Assembly (NCBI GenBank): GCA_031460175.1
Contig: JAVKGW010000005.1
Location: 62,001-126,000, forward strand
DNA length: 64,000 nucleotides
Direction of reading: 5' to 3'
Source of the DNA: Armatimonadota bacterium
Lineage (GTDB): Bacteria; Sysuimicrobiota; Sysuimicrobiia; Sysuimicrobiales; Sysuimicrobiaceae
The translations under genes and the position numbers were made by a program. The notes under the pieces are model-generated. The model was given only the letters and a program-made list of their open reading frames with translations. It had not been told where the DNA came from and searched no databases. Positions 1-7,075 of the stretch are shown piece after piece (position 1 is the first letter of the stretch; every line of letters begins with the position of its first letter).

Positions 1-48
1 GCACCGGCTGGTCGGGGAGGGACGGAGGGGAAGGAGCCGGGGGGAGGG

Positions 49-1233
49 ATGAGGGCGTGGCCCGCGCGGGCCGTGGACCGGATCCTGGTGCGCTTCCGAG
101 CGGACGCCCCGACATCGGAGCGTCAGGTGCTCCTGGCTCGGGTGGGCGGGGAGGTGATCCGGGAGGTGGCGCCGCTGCGGATGCGGGTGGTGCGGGTTCC
201 CGGAGGGCAGACGGAAGCGGCCCTGGCGGCCTACCGGACCTCGGGACTCGTGGAGTACGCGGAGCCCGATGCCCTCGCCTTCCTCCAGAGAGAGCCCAAC
301 GATCCTCTGTACCGGAACCAGTGGAACTACCCTCAGATCCGCCTCCCCCAGGCGTGGGAGTGCACGGTGGGTTCGGGCGGGGTGGTGGTGGCGGTCATCG
401 ACGACGGGATCACGGACCATCCGGACCTCCGGGGGGTCACGGTGCCGGGGTGGGACTTCGTGGATGGGGATACGGATCCCACCTGGCCGGGGTGCCGGAT
501 CCACCCGGAGGAGTTCAGCCACGGGGTACACGTGACGGGAATCATCACGGCCCTCACGGACAACGGCCTGGGAGTGGCGGGGGTGAACTGGGGGCCGGGC
601 GGGGCGAGGATCATGCCCCTGCGGGCCTTCGGGCCGTGCCCCGAGGACGGCGGCTTCATCTCGGATATCGTGGCGGCCATCGTCTACGCGGCGGACCGGG
701 GAGCCCGGGTGATCAACATGAGCTTCGGCACCCCGTACTTCAGCGAGTTCCTGGCGGCCGCGGTCCGGTACGCGTACCAGAGGGGGGTGGTGATGGTGGC
801 CGCGGCCGGAAACGGGTATCCCGCGCCCATCCAGTACCCCGCCCGGTTCCCGGAGGTGATCGCGGTGGGAGCGGTGAACTGCCGGAACGATGCCACCTAC
901 TACTCCGCGGAGGGTCCGGAGCTGGAGGTGGTGGCGCCCGGAGGGAGCTCGGTAACGGAGTGCGGGTTGGACGGGGCAACGGACGGGGACCTGGTGTGGA
1001 GCACCAGCACCAGCCTCGCCCAGGGTCACGGGTACTTCCGGGCTCAGGGCACCTCCATGGCGGCCCCGCACGTCACAGGGGTGGTGGCCCTAATGATGGG
1101 GCGGGGCTTTTCGGGGGTGGAGGCGATCCGGCAGCGGCTGCGCAGTACGGCCATAGACCTCGGGCCCGCGGGCCGGGACGACCGGTTCGGGTGGGGCTTG
1201 GTGAACGCGCAGGAGGCCGTGGGGGCGAGGTAG
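49..1233 (+). CDS. S8 family serine peptidase (subtilase), 5' end possibly outside window
   Basis: A subtilisin-like endopeptidase. The triad is visible as Asp118 (VAVIDDG), His158 (HGVHVTG) and Ser336 (GTSMAAPH), and an oxyanion Asn sits in AAAGNG. Residues 8-80 look like an inhibitor/propeptide domain (DRILVRF at its start, LVEYAEPD at its end), as in thermitase- or fervidolysin-type proenzymes. The predicted ATG has a GA-rich run directly against it with no spacer and is followed by no signal peptide. The frame stays open to base 1 with no other start codon, so the true start and a signal sequence probably lie upstream of the window. The family assignment is firm; the start is not. A second subtilase lies 2 kb downstream. 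Confidence 0.93.
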   Translation: MRAWPARAVDRILVRFRADAPTSERQVLLARVGGEVIREVAPLRMRVVRVPGGQTEAALAAYRTSGLVEYAEPDALAFLQREPNDPLYRNQWNYPQIRLPQAWECTVGSGGVVVAVIDDGITDHPDLRGVTVPGWDFVDGDTDPTWPGCRIHPEEFSHGVHVTGIITALTDNGLGVAGVNWGPGGARIMPLRAFGPCPEDGGFISDIVAAIVYAADRGARVINMSFGTPYFSEFLAAAVRYAYQRGVVMVAAAGNGYPAPIQYPARFPEVIAVGAVNCRNDATYYSAEGPELEVVAPGGSSVTECGLDGATDGDLVWSTSTSLAQGHGYFRAQGTSMAAPHVTGVVALMMGRGFSGVEAIRQRLRSTAIDLGPAGRDDRFGWGLVNAQEAVGAR

Positions 1234-1292
1234 ACGGCCGGCAGGAGAGCGGGTTTGATCCGCCGAAATCTTGAGGCGGGGAGGTGATGGGA

Positions 1293-1991
1293 ATGGCCCG
1301 GCGGAGCATCCTGGTGACGGCCGCGGTAGCGGTGGCGATCCTCGCGACCGCGTGCGGCCAGATGGGAGGCGGGCCGACTCCCACCCCAACCCCGACCCCG
1401 ACGCCGACCCCTACACCCACGCCCCCTCCGCAGACCGTGACCCTCATGATGGTTCCGGGAGGGGGGACGGTTTGCGCGGACGGCGCTCTGGCCACTGGTG
1501 TGTTCCAGGTCGGGGTTGACGTGGCGGCGGGCGGCACCAATAACGGAATCTGCCCTGATCCGGATCCGGACGGGGACCTGGACTCCACGGACGTCGTGCG
1601 CGCCTTCCTCGCCTTCGTGCGGTCTCCCATCCCCACGGGTGCGACGATCCTCTCCGCGATCCTCACGGCCCAGCGAACCCAGACGGGGAACCCTTACCCG
1701 GCCGGCCAGCAGCTCCTGGTGGAGGCCACGCCGTGGGTGACAACCGGCGGAGGCCTGGACGCCTCTGACTTCATCGCCCCGAACCTGGGCGGCACGGTCT
1801 CCATGGTGGCGGCCACCGGGCCCGGAACCACCCTGCTTGTGGACATTCGGCCCCTCGTGCAGGCCTACGTCAGCCTGGGATCCCCGACCATCGACCTGCG
1901 GCTGCGGCTCCTGAACGAGTCGCTTGCCGCTGGGGATCTCGACACCCTGGTGCCCGGCAGCATCGCGCTCCAGGTGACCTACCAGCCGTAG
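1293..1991 (+). CDS. Lipoprotein with PT-repeat linker and DNRLRE-like domain
   Basis: A hypothetical exported lipoprotein of 232 aa. The signal peptide is hydrophobic (residues 6-18) and ends in the lipobox ATAC with Cys21. Next comes a Thr-Pro linker (about residues 28-46) and then a beta-rich domain. The string VVRAFLAF, followed by PIPTGATI and a late LLVDIRPLVQAY, resembles the DNRLRE/CBM96-like surface fold; that match is inferred. I chose the ATG at 1293 because GGAGG at 1280-1284 then has an 8-base spacer; GTG 1284 and ATG 1287 sit too close. It lies between the first subtilase and the sigma factor gene. No enzymatic motif is seen. Confidence 0.8.
   Translation: MARRSILVTAAVAVAILATACGQMGGGPTPTPTPTPTPTPTPTPPPQTVTLMMVPGGGTVCADGALATGVFQVGVDVAAGGTNNGICPDPDPDGDLDSTDVVRAFLAFVRSPIPTGATILSAILTAQRTQTGNPYPAGQQLLVEATPWVTTGGGLDASDFIAPNLGGTVSMVAATGPGTTLLVDIRPLVQAYVSLGSPTIDLRLRLLNESLAAGDLDTLVPGSIALQVTYQP
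1374..1430 (+). repeat. Thr-Pro codon repeat (lipoprotein linker)
   Basis: Nineteen consecutive codons encode alternating Pro and Thr, ending in three Pro. Codon choice varies (ccg, ccc, cca, cct with acc, acg, act, aca), so this is a selected low-complexity peptide linker rather than a recent microsatellite expansion. Confidence 0.8.
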
Positions 1992-2007
1992 GGACTCCAT
2001 GCGGCCC

Positions 2008-2035
2008 TGAACCTCCGTCCTGGATTTTGCGACTA
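2008..2035 (+). promoter_or_regulatory. Candidate ECF-type promoter of the sigma/anti-sigma operon
   Basis: TGAACC at 2008-2013 is followed by exactly 16 bases and CGACTA at 2030-2035. The spacing and the GAAC / CG-C cores match the general form of ECF sigma promoters, which are often autoregulated. The sigma factor ATG is at 2091. The same arrangement recurs at 6418-6445 (TGAACC-N16-CGTCTA). The assignment rests on pattern only. Confidence 0.5.
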
Positions 2036-2090
2036 ATCCTGCGGAGGGCGCAGGGGTCCAGGCCCGGATCGCCGAAGCTCACGGGAGGCG

Positions 2091-2639
2091 ATGACGGACG
2101 AGGAGCTGCTGCGGCTCATCGCGCAGAAGGATCCCACGGCCTTCCGGGAGTGGTATGACCGGCACAGCCGGTCCGTGTACGGCTACCTGTATCGGATGCT
2201 GGGAGACGCGCACGCGGCGGAGGACGTGTTGAGCGAGGCCATGTTCGCGGTTTGGCTGGAGGCGGCCCGGTTCCGGGGAGAATGCCGGCCGCGGACGTGG
2301 CTGTTCCGCATCGCCCGGAACAAGGCGGTGGAGTGGCTGCGGCGGCGGTCCGCGGCCCGGGAGGACCTGGACGGGGAGGCGAGGGAGCCCGAGGGGCGGG
2401 GATCCGAGGGGACGGATCTCCGGCTCGCGGTGGAGCAGGCCCTGGGGGCCCTTCCCCGGGAGCAGCGGGAGGTGGTGGAACTCGCCTTCTTTTTCGGCTT
2501 CCCGTACGAGGACATCGCGAGGATCCTGGGCTGCCCCGTGAACACGGTGAAGACCCGGATGTTCTGGGCCAAGCGGAGGCTGCGGGATGCCCTCGGACCG
2601 GCGGAGGAAAGGGGGAGGGAGGAGGGATCAGGGACTTGA
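2091..2639 (+). CDS. ECF-family RNA polymerase sigma factor
   Basis: A 182-aa sigma-70 factor of the extracytoplasmic-function type. Region 2 is at residues 5-85, with DAHAAEDVLSEAMFAVW and the -10 recognition segment RPRTWLFRIARNKAVEWLRRR. After an acidic linker, region 4 is at about residues 115-170, with LPREQREVVEL and a helix-turn-helix in YEDIARILGCPVNTVKTRMFWAKRRLR. Its TGA stop overlaps the TTG start of the anti-sigma gene, so the two are translationally coupled. An ECF-like promoter about 55 bp upstream suggests autoregulation. Confidence 0.95.
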   Translation: MTDEELLRLIAQKDPTAFREWYDRHSRSVYGYLYRMLGDAHAAEDVLSEAMFAVWLEAARFRGECRPRTWLFRIARNKAVEWLRRRSAAREDLDGEAREPEGRGSEGTDLRLAVEQALGALPREQREVVELAFFFGFPYEDIARILGCPVNTVKTRMFWAKRRLRDALGPAEERGREEGSGT

Positions 2640-3214
2640 CGACGGACCACGAGCGGCTGAGGCGCTTGCTCCCGTGGTACGCGGCGGGAACCCTGGAGGG
2701 GGCAGAAGCCGCCGCGGTGGAGGAGCACCTCGCCGGATGCCCCCGATGCAGGCACGAGATGCAGAGCTGCTTGCAGCTGCGCAGAAGCCTCCAGAACCTC
2801 TCCAGCTCCCTCCCCCCTCCTCCTCCGGAGGTTCTCTCCCGCACCTGGACCCGCATCCTCCGGCACGAGCGTGAGCGGGGCCGTCCCGGTTTCGCCCGGT
2901 ACGCGGGGCTTATTGCGGCCCTCGCGGCCGCGTGGGTCGTGGCGGTGGCCGGCGTTGTCCCTCACCCCGGCCCCTTCGTCACCCTCGGCGTCGCCCGCCG
3001 GGAATCTTCCCCCGTGCTCCAGGTGGTCTTCCATCCGGGGACCACGGAGGCGGAGATCCGCGCCCTGCTGCAGGAGATCGGCGGCACCATCGAGGAAGGG
3101 CCTCGGGCAAGCGGGCTGTACCGGATCCGGCTGAGCAGGGACACGGATCCCGATCGGGCGGTAGAGCGACTCCGGCGGGATCGGGCGGTACTGTTCGCAG
3201 AACTCGAGCCCTAG
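2636..3214 (+). CDS. Membrane anti-sigma factor with zinc finger and subtilase-propeptide-like C-terminus
   Basis: The 192-aa partner of the ECF sigma factor. The TTG start overlaps the sigma stop (TTGA), behind a GGAGG-type site. The cytoplasmic part has the zf-HC2 anti-sigma signature His31-x3-Cys35-x2-Cys38. One transmembrane helix spans about residues 90-108. The exported part (about 126-192) begins VLQVVFHPG, continues with EAEIRALLQEIGGTI and ends AVLFAELEP. This layout looks like the I9/fervidolysin-type propeptide at the N-terminus of the neighbouring subtilase (DRILVRF ... LVEYAEPD). Such a domain could bind or be cut by an exported subtilase to control sigma release; that role is inference. 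Confidence 0.85.
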   Translation: MTTDHERLRRLLPWYAAGTLEGAEAAAVEEHLAGCPRCRHEMQSCLQLRRSLQNLSSSLPPPPPEVLSRTWTRILRHERERGRPGFARYAGLIAALAAAWVVAVAGVVPHPGPFVTLGVARRESSPVLQVVFHPGTTEAEIRALLQEIGGTIEEGPRASGLYRIRLSRDTDPDRAVERLRRDRAVLFAELEP

Positions 3215-3221
3215 GAGCTGG

Positions 3222-4847
3222 ATGCGCCCCCTGCATCGGGTAGGCCTGTACCTGGTCCTCCTGGCCGTGGCGGTCCTCCCGGCCACGGGAAGCCCGGCCG
3301 GTGCCACGGGAAAACCGGACCTCCCCGCTCCTCCCGGAAGCCCCGCGGAGCAGCCACCAGGTCCTCCTCCTCACCCGGGGATTCCCGGTTCCCGGGAATT
3401 CCCGGGAGGGGGTCAAGTGCCGACCTCCTCGGCGGCCGCGCCCGGGGTCCGGGTGGTCTCGGAGAGCGTGGGGTTCGAGGGAGGAGGGCACACCGCGGCG
3501 GTGGAGCCTGGCCGACCCCTGAGGGGAAGGATCCTGGTGGAGGCGGATCACCTGGCGGAGGTGGTGGCCCGGTGGCAGGTGGACGGGGAGGTGGTGGGGG
3601 AGACCCGGGTCCGGTTGGAATCGGGTCGGAAGACCCTCCTGAGCCCCCCGCTCCCAACGGGGAAACCCGGCCGTTACGTCCTCGACGTCTCCATCGAGGG
3701 TGCCCGTACCTTCGCTACTTCTTATACGGTGAAGGGGAAGGCCGGCCCCGACCGGGTGCCGGACGAGGTGGTAGCCCTCCTGGATCCCTCAGAAGGCCTC
3801 CCGGAGCGGGTTGCTGTGCAGTCAGGGCTCCTCCTCCTCCGGGCCCACGCGCTCCCGTCCACCGGGGAAGTACTGGCCACCTACCGGGTTCCCCCGGGAC
3901 TGGACTCTGAGGCCGTGCTGGAGCGGCTCCGGAAACTTCCCGGCGTCCGGTCCGCGGACCTGGTGGTCCTCCTGGAAGGAGCCGCGGGCGGAGACCTGCG
4001 GGCCCTGCAGTACGCGCCCGCCCTTCTCGAGGTGCCGAGCGCCCTGAAGTGGACCCAGGGCCGGGATGTCCCCATCGGCCTCGTGGACACGGGCTTGGAC
4101 GCCTCGCACCCGGAGTTCGAGGGCCGGGTGGTCCGGGCGGGGGACGTGACCTCCTCCCCGTACGAGCCCGAGGTGCACGGCACCGCGGTGGCCGGGGTGA
4201 TCGTGGCCCGGCAGCGGCTTGTAGGAGTGGCACCCGGATCCCGGATCCTGGCCATCCGGGCCTGTACCGCGGTCCGGAAAGGAGGGCTTGAGGCCCGCTG
4301 CCGCACGGACGACGTGATCCGGGCCCTGGACCTCGCGGCGAGGTCGGGGGCCCGGATCGTCAACGTGAGCCTCGGAGGACCCCCGGACGCGGTCCTAGGG
4401 TGGACGGTGCAGAGGCTCCTCGAGGCCGGGATCCTGGTGGTGGCGCCCGCGGGGAACGGGGGGTCAAACCGGGCTCCCCCCTACCCCGCGGCCGTCCCGG
4501 GCGTGGTGGCGGTGGGTGCGACGGACCGCAGGGATCGGCTTGACCCCACCAGCACCACCGGGAGCTTCCTGTCCGTGGTCGCTCCGGGCGTGGACATCCT
4601 CACCGCGTTCCCGGCCGGCCGGTACCTCTTCGTATCCGGGACCTCCTTCGCCGCGGCCCACGTGTCCGGGGCCGCGGCCCTCCTCCTGGAGATCCTTCCG
4701 GGCCTCGGGCCAAAGGCGGTGCGGGTGGCCCTGGAGAGGACCGCCCAGGACCTCGGCCCGCCTGGATTCGATCCCGAGTACGGGTGGGGGCGCATCTCCG
4801 CCTGCCGGCCGCTGGAGCTCGTCAGGCGCACCGTTCGGTGCCGCTAG
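3222..4847 (+). CDS. Secreted S8 family serine peptidase (subtilase)
   Basis: A 541-aa exported subtilase. The signal peptide is at residues 1-28 (hydrophobic LYLVLLAVAVLPATG). A Pro/Gly-rich segment follows, then a beta-rich region (about 80-175), a propeptide-like part (about 195-265, ending VRSADLVVLLEG), and the catalytic domain. The triad is Asp289 (GLVDTGLD), His319 (VHGTAVAG) and Ser475 (SGTSFAAAH), with the Asn in APAGNGG. The gene starts seven bases after the anti-sigma stop and probably belongs to the same operon. It is therefore a good candidate partner or target of that sigma system. It ends five bases before a convergent lipoprotein gene. Confidence 0.94.
   Translation: MRPLHRVGLYLVLLAVAVLPATGSPAGATGKPDLPAPPGSPAEQPPGPPPHPGIPGSREFPGGGQVPTSSAAAPGVRVVSESVGFEGGGHTAAVEPGRPLRGRILVEADHLAEVVARWQVDGEVVGETRVRLESGRKTLLSPPLPTGKPGRYVLDVSIEGARTFATSYTVKGKAGPDRVPDEVVALLDPSEGLPERVAVQSGLLLLRAHALPSTGEVLATYRVPPGLDSEAVLERLRKLPGVRSADLVVLLEGAAGGDLRALQYAPALLEVPSALKWTQGRDVPIGLVDTGLDASHPEFEGRVVRAGDVTSSPYEPEVHGTAVAGVIVARQRLVGVAPGSRILAIRACTAVRKGGLEARCRTDDVIRALDLAARSGARIVNVSLGGPPDAVLGWTVQRLLEAGILVVAPAGNGGSNRAPPYPAAVPGVVAVGATDRRDRLDPTSTTGSFLSVVAPGVDILTAFPAGRYLFVSGTSFAAAHVSGAAALLLEILPGLGPKAVRVALERTAQDLGPPGFDPEYGWGRISACRPLELVRRTVRCR
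3390..3407. repeat. 18-bp perfect palindrome inside subtilase gene
   Basis: A perfect inverted repeat, TCCCGGGAATTCCCGGGA, preceded by further TTCCCGG units. It encodes part of the Pro/Gly-rich segment behind the signal peptide. It may only be low-complexity coding sequence. Confidence 0.6.
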
Positions 4848-4851
4848 GCCT

Positions 4852-6348
4852 TCAGGGCGCGATGAAGACTGTCCGGCTGTAGGACTCCCGGATCGTGCGG
4901 GGAATGGGCTCCCGGGCGAGCACCGCGGAGGGCCGCACCCGGAGGGGGATGGGCGCCCGGAGGGTGCGGGCGGGGGAGATGCCCACCACGGAGCCCGTGC
5001 GGCCCAGGACCCAGCCCGCGGGCCGCTCCGAGTCGGTCGCGTAGACGTACACGAAGGAGCCGGGGCGCAGAAGGGAAAACGGGAGGCGGGCAGTACCTCC
5101 GTCTCCGCCCCGGACCCCGACCCAGACCGGACGGCCCGCGGAGTCCCGCAGGTTCACCTCGTGGGCCCCGGCTCCGGGCGCCGGGGTCCACCGGAAGGAG
5201 GAGGTGCCCGCGTCCCAAGCGGGGGCCCCCGGAGCCTGGAGGTAAGAGACGAGGATGGAGCCGTCCCGGAACGGCGAACGCGTGACGGAGACCTCTCCGG
5301 TCCCGTCCTGGACGGTAGCGTCGTAGGCGTACCCCAGGGCGAATACCCCCACGAAAGGACTCGTCGCACCCAGCACGGGGGGAACCGGGACTTCCTGCTG
5401 TACCGCCAGCTGCCCGATGAACGGGCCGGTGTAAGCCTGGGCCAGCTCCAGGTCGTCCAGTTCTCCCTGGGGACGGGCGAGGACGTACACGAAGCTGAAC
5501 CCGTTGCGGCCCAGGGCTCGGAGCACGTCCCGGGCCGCGGTGTCGTAGAGGAGGAGGAGGCTCGCGGTCACGGGTGCCAGGCGGACGGTGCCCGCCTCCG
5601 CGCTTCCGTCCGGCGGGAGGCTCACGGAGGGGATGAGGGCGTACTCCCGGAAGAACTGGACGTCCCCGGAAGGGGATCGGCCCGTGTAGTTGCCCGCGAA
5701 GAAGGGCCGCGTGGAGCCGTGCCGGGCCACGGAGTCCGTCCACACCTCGAACGTCCCGTCGTCGTTCGTGATCCCGGAATCCATCCAGGGCGGGCTCGTC
5801 CGGTTCCCGTATGCCCCCCACCACACGAACCCGAGAGTCCCGGGACTCCCAGGCTGCTCGCCGCGGGGGAGGAAGCCCGGTTGGGGGAAGCCCGAGGAGT
5901 TCAACAGCCTGCCGCGGACCGCGGGCCGCGGCTGGGAACCCGGCGGGGGGGATCCAGCGGGTTTCCGGAGGGGGAGGGCGATCCGCAGCTGGAACTGGGT
6001 CTCCGAGGTGTGCAGGTCGTACACGGAGAGGGCCGCGGCTCCGGCCTGGTCCGGGGGAAGCACGTGGATCGCGTAGGCGAACGAGCCCCCGAGCCCCGTG
6101 TCGAAAACCCCGGAGGCGTCCGTGTAGACCACCACGGTCCGGTTCTCGGTCTCCACCGTGACCCGGGCACAACCGATGGGCCTCCCGGAAACCTGGCCGT
6201 CCGTGCCCATCCCCTCCACCACCACACCTCGCAGGGTGTTGGTCCCGGGAGGCGCGGGCCCGGTGGGGCACGCGGCGCCGGGCGATCCCCCGAATCCCCC
6301 GCACGCGGCGAGCACCAAGGCCGCCACCAGGAGAAACCCTCGACGCAT
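4852..6348 (-). CDS. Large lipoprotein with carboxypeptidase-regulatory-like domain, function unknown
   Basis: A 498-aa exported lipoprotein that I do not recognise as a named family. The start chosen is the ATG giving MRRGFLLVAALVLAACGG, with lipobox Cys16 and a GGAGAG site upstream; a longer open frame to 6519 lacks a signal peptide and is unlikely. Residues about 35-110 (LRGVVVEG, then VVVYTDASGVFDTGL) look like a carboxypeptidase-regulatory or Cna-B-like beta sandwich, common in surface proteins. The remainder is beta-rich with several aromatic strands and no catalytic motif. It is transcribed towards the subtilase, with only four bases between the stop codons. Confidence 0.8.
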   Translation of the reverse strand: MRRGFLLVAALVLAACGGFGGSPGAACPTGPAPPGTNTLRGVVVEGMGTDGQVSGRPIGCARVTVETENRTVVVYTDASGVFDTGLGGSFAYAIHVLPPDQAGAAALSVYDLHTSETQFQLRIALPLRKPAGSPPPGSQPRPAVRGRLLNSSGFPQPGFLPRGEQPGSPGTLGFVWWGAYGNRTSPPWMDSGITNDDGTFEVWTDSVARHGSTRPFFAGNYTGRSPSGDVQFFREYALIPSVSLPPDGSAEAGTVRLAPVTASLLLLYDTAARDVLRALGRNGFSFVYVLARPQGELDDLELAQAYTGPFIGQLAVQQEVPVPPVLGATSPFVGVFALGYAYDATVQDGTGEVSVTRSPFRDGSILVSYLQAPGAPAWDAGTSSFRWTPAPGAGAHEVNLRDSAGRPVWVGVRGGDGGTARLPFSLLRPGSFVYVYATDSERPAGWVLGRTGSVVGISPARTLRAPIPLRVRPSAVLAREPIPRTIRESYSRTVFIAP

Positions 6349-6417
6349 CTGCGCTCTCCGAATCCCTGAAAATTCGATGCCCAATCCGGAATACCTGGCT
6401 TCCGGCCGAGGCGCCGG

Positions 6418-6445
6418 TGAACCGCCCCGGCCCGGGGGGCGTCTA
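6418..6445 (+). promoter_or_regulatory. Candidate ECF-type promoter of the secreted-protein/LPS-transport operon
   Basis: TGAACC at 6418-6423, sixteen bases, then CGTCTA at 6440-6445, matching the element before the sigma factor in both boxes and spacing. The predicted transcription start near 6452 leaves a short leader with GGAGG at 6465-6469 and GTG at 6476. The downstream genes run to 14350 in one direction with gaps of 12 bases or less, so this promoter could serve the whole Lpt run. Confidence 0.5.
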
Positions 6446-6475
6446 TTGGTGTAGAATACCGCGAGGAGGTTAAGG

Positions 6476-7063
6476 GTGCCCCGGGCGATGTTGCTGTTCC
6501 TGGTCCTCGCGCTGGCCACGGGGGCTGCGGCTCAGGCAGACGGGCGGCTCCTCGTGGTCCGGGTGCACCTGAGCGGCCCCGTGGACGACGGGCCGGAGGC
6601 GGGCCGGTACTTCGTGGCCTTCAGCACCCTGCCCGGGCTCCTCACGGGCCCGACTCCCTCCGGGGAGAACTGGACGCACTACGCCCTGTACCATCGGGGC
6701 CGGTTCTTCTTCGCGGCCCGGCGCACGGTGGATCTCCCACCGTCTCTGTTCCGGACCACCCTGCCTCCCGAGCCATGCAACTGCGGCAGCGTGGGCCCGG
6801 ACCGCAGGTCCCTGAGCGTGGAGGTCCCCCTCTCGCGCCTTGCGGACTCGGGCCGGCTGCAGGGGCCGATTAAGATCAACGTGGTCACCACGGACCAGTG
6901 GTACCGGCCCCTGGACGCCCTGGGCCGGGGGATCGAGGACTCCTTGGGGTTCGTCTCCTTCGACCCCGCCCGGGACGTGATGGTGCGCGGGGAGGCGCCT
7001 GCGGGAAACGCCCCGCCGGCTTACGACGTCGTGGGCGTGGAGGTCACCCTCCGAGTTCCTTGA
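6476..7063 (+). CDS. Secreted protein of unknown function
   Basis: A 195-aa exported protein. The signal peptide is AMLLFLVLALATGAAAQA (cleavage near residue 22). The GTG start has GGAGG six bases upstream. The mature part is beta-rich, with an isolated CNCG at about residue 101 and no catalytic pattern I recognise. It stands first in a run with the Ig lipoprotein (12-base gap) and the lpt genes, downstream of the second ECF-like promoter. This placement suggests a role in envelope biogenesis or stress, but no function can be read from the sequence. Confidence 0.8.
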   Translation: MPRAMLLFLVLALATGAAAQADGRLLVVRVHLSGPVDDGPEAGRYFVAFSTLPGLLTGPTPSGENWTHYALYHRGRFFFAARRTVDLPPSLFRTTLPPEPCNCGSVGPDRRSLSVEVPLSRLADSGRLQGPIKINVVTTDQWYRPLDALGRGIEDSLGFVSFDPARDVMVRGEAPAGNAPPAYDVVGVEVTLRVP

Positions 7064-7075
7064 GGAGGTGCACAG

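Noticed and set aside
1374-1430. CRISPR-like or satellite repeat
   Set aside because: The repeat encodes a PT linker with varied codons and lies within an intact reading frame.
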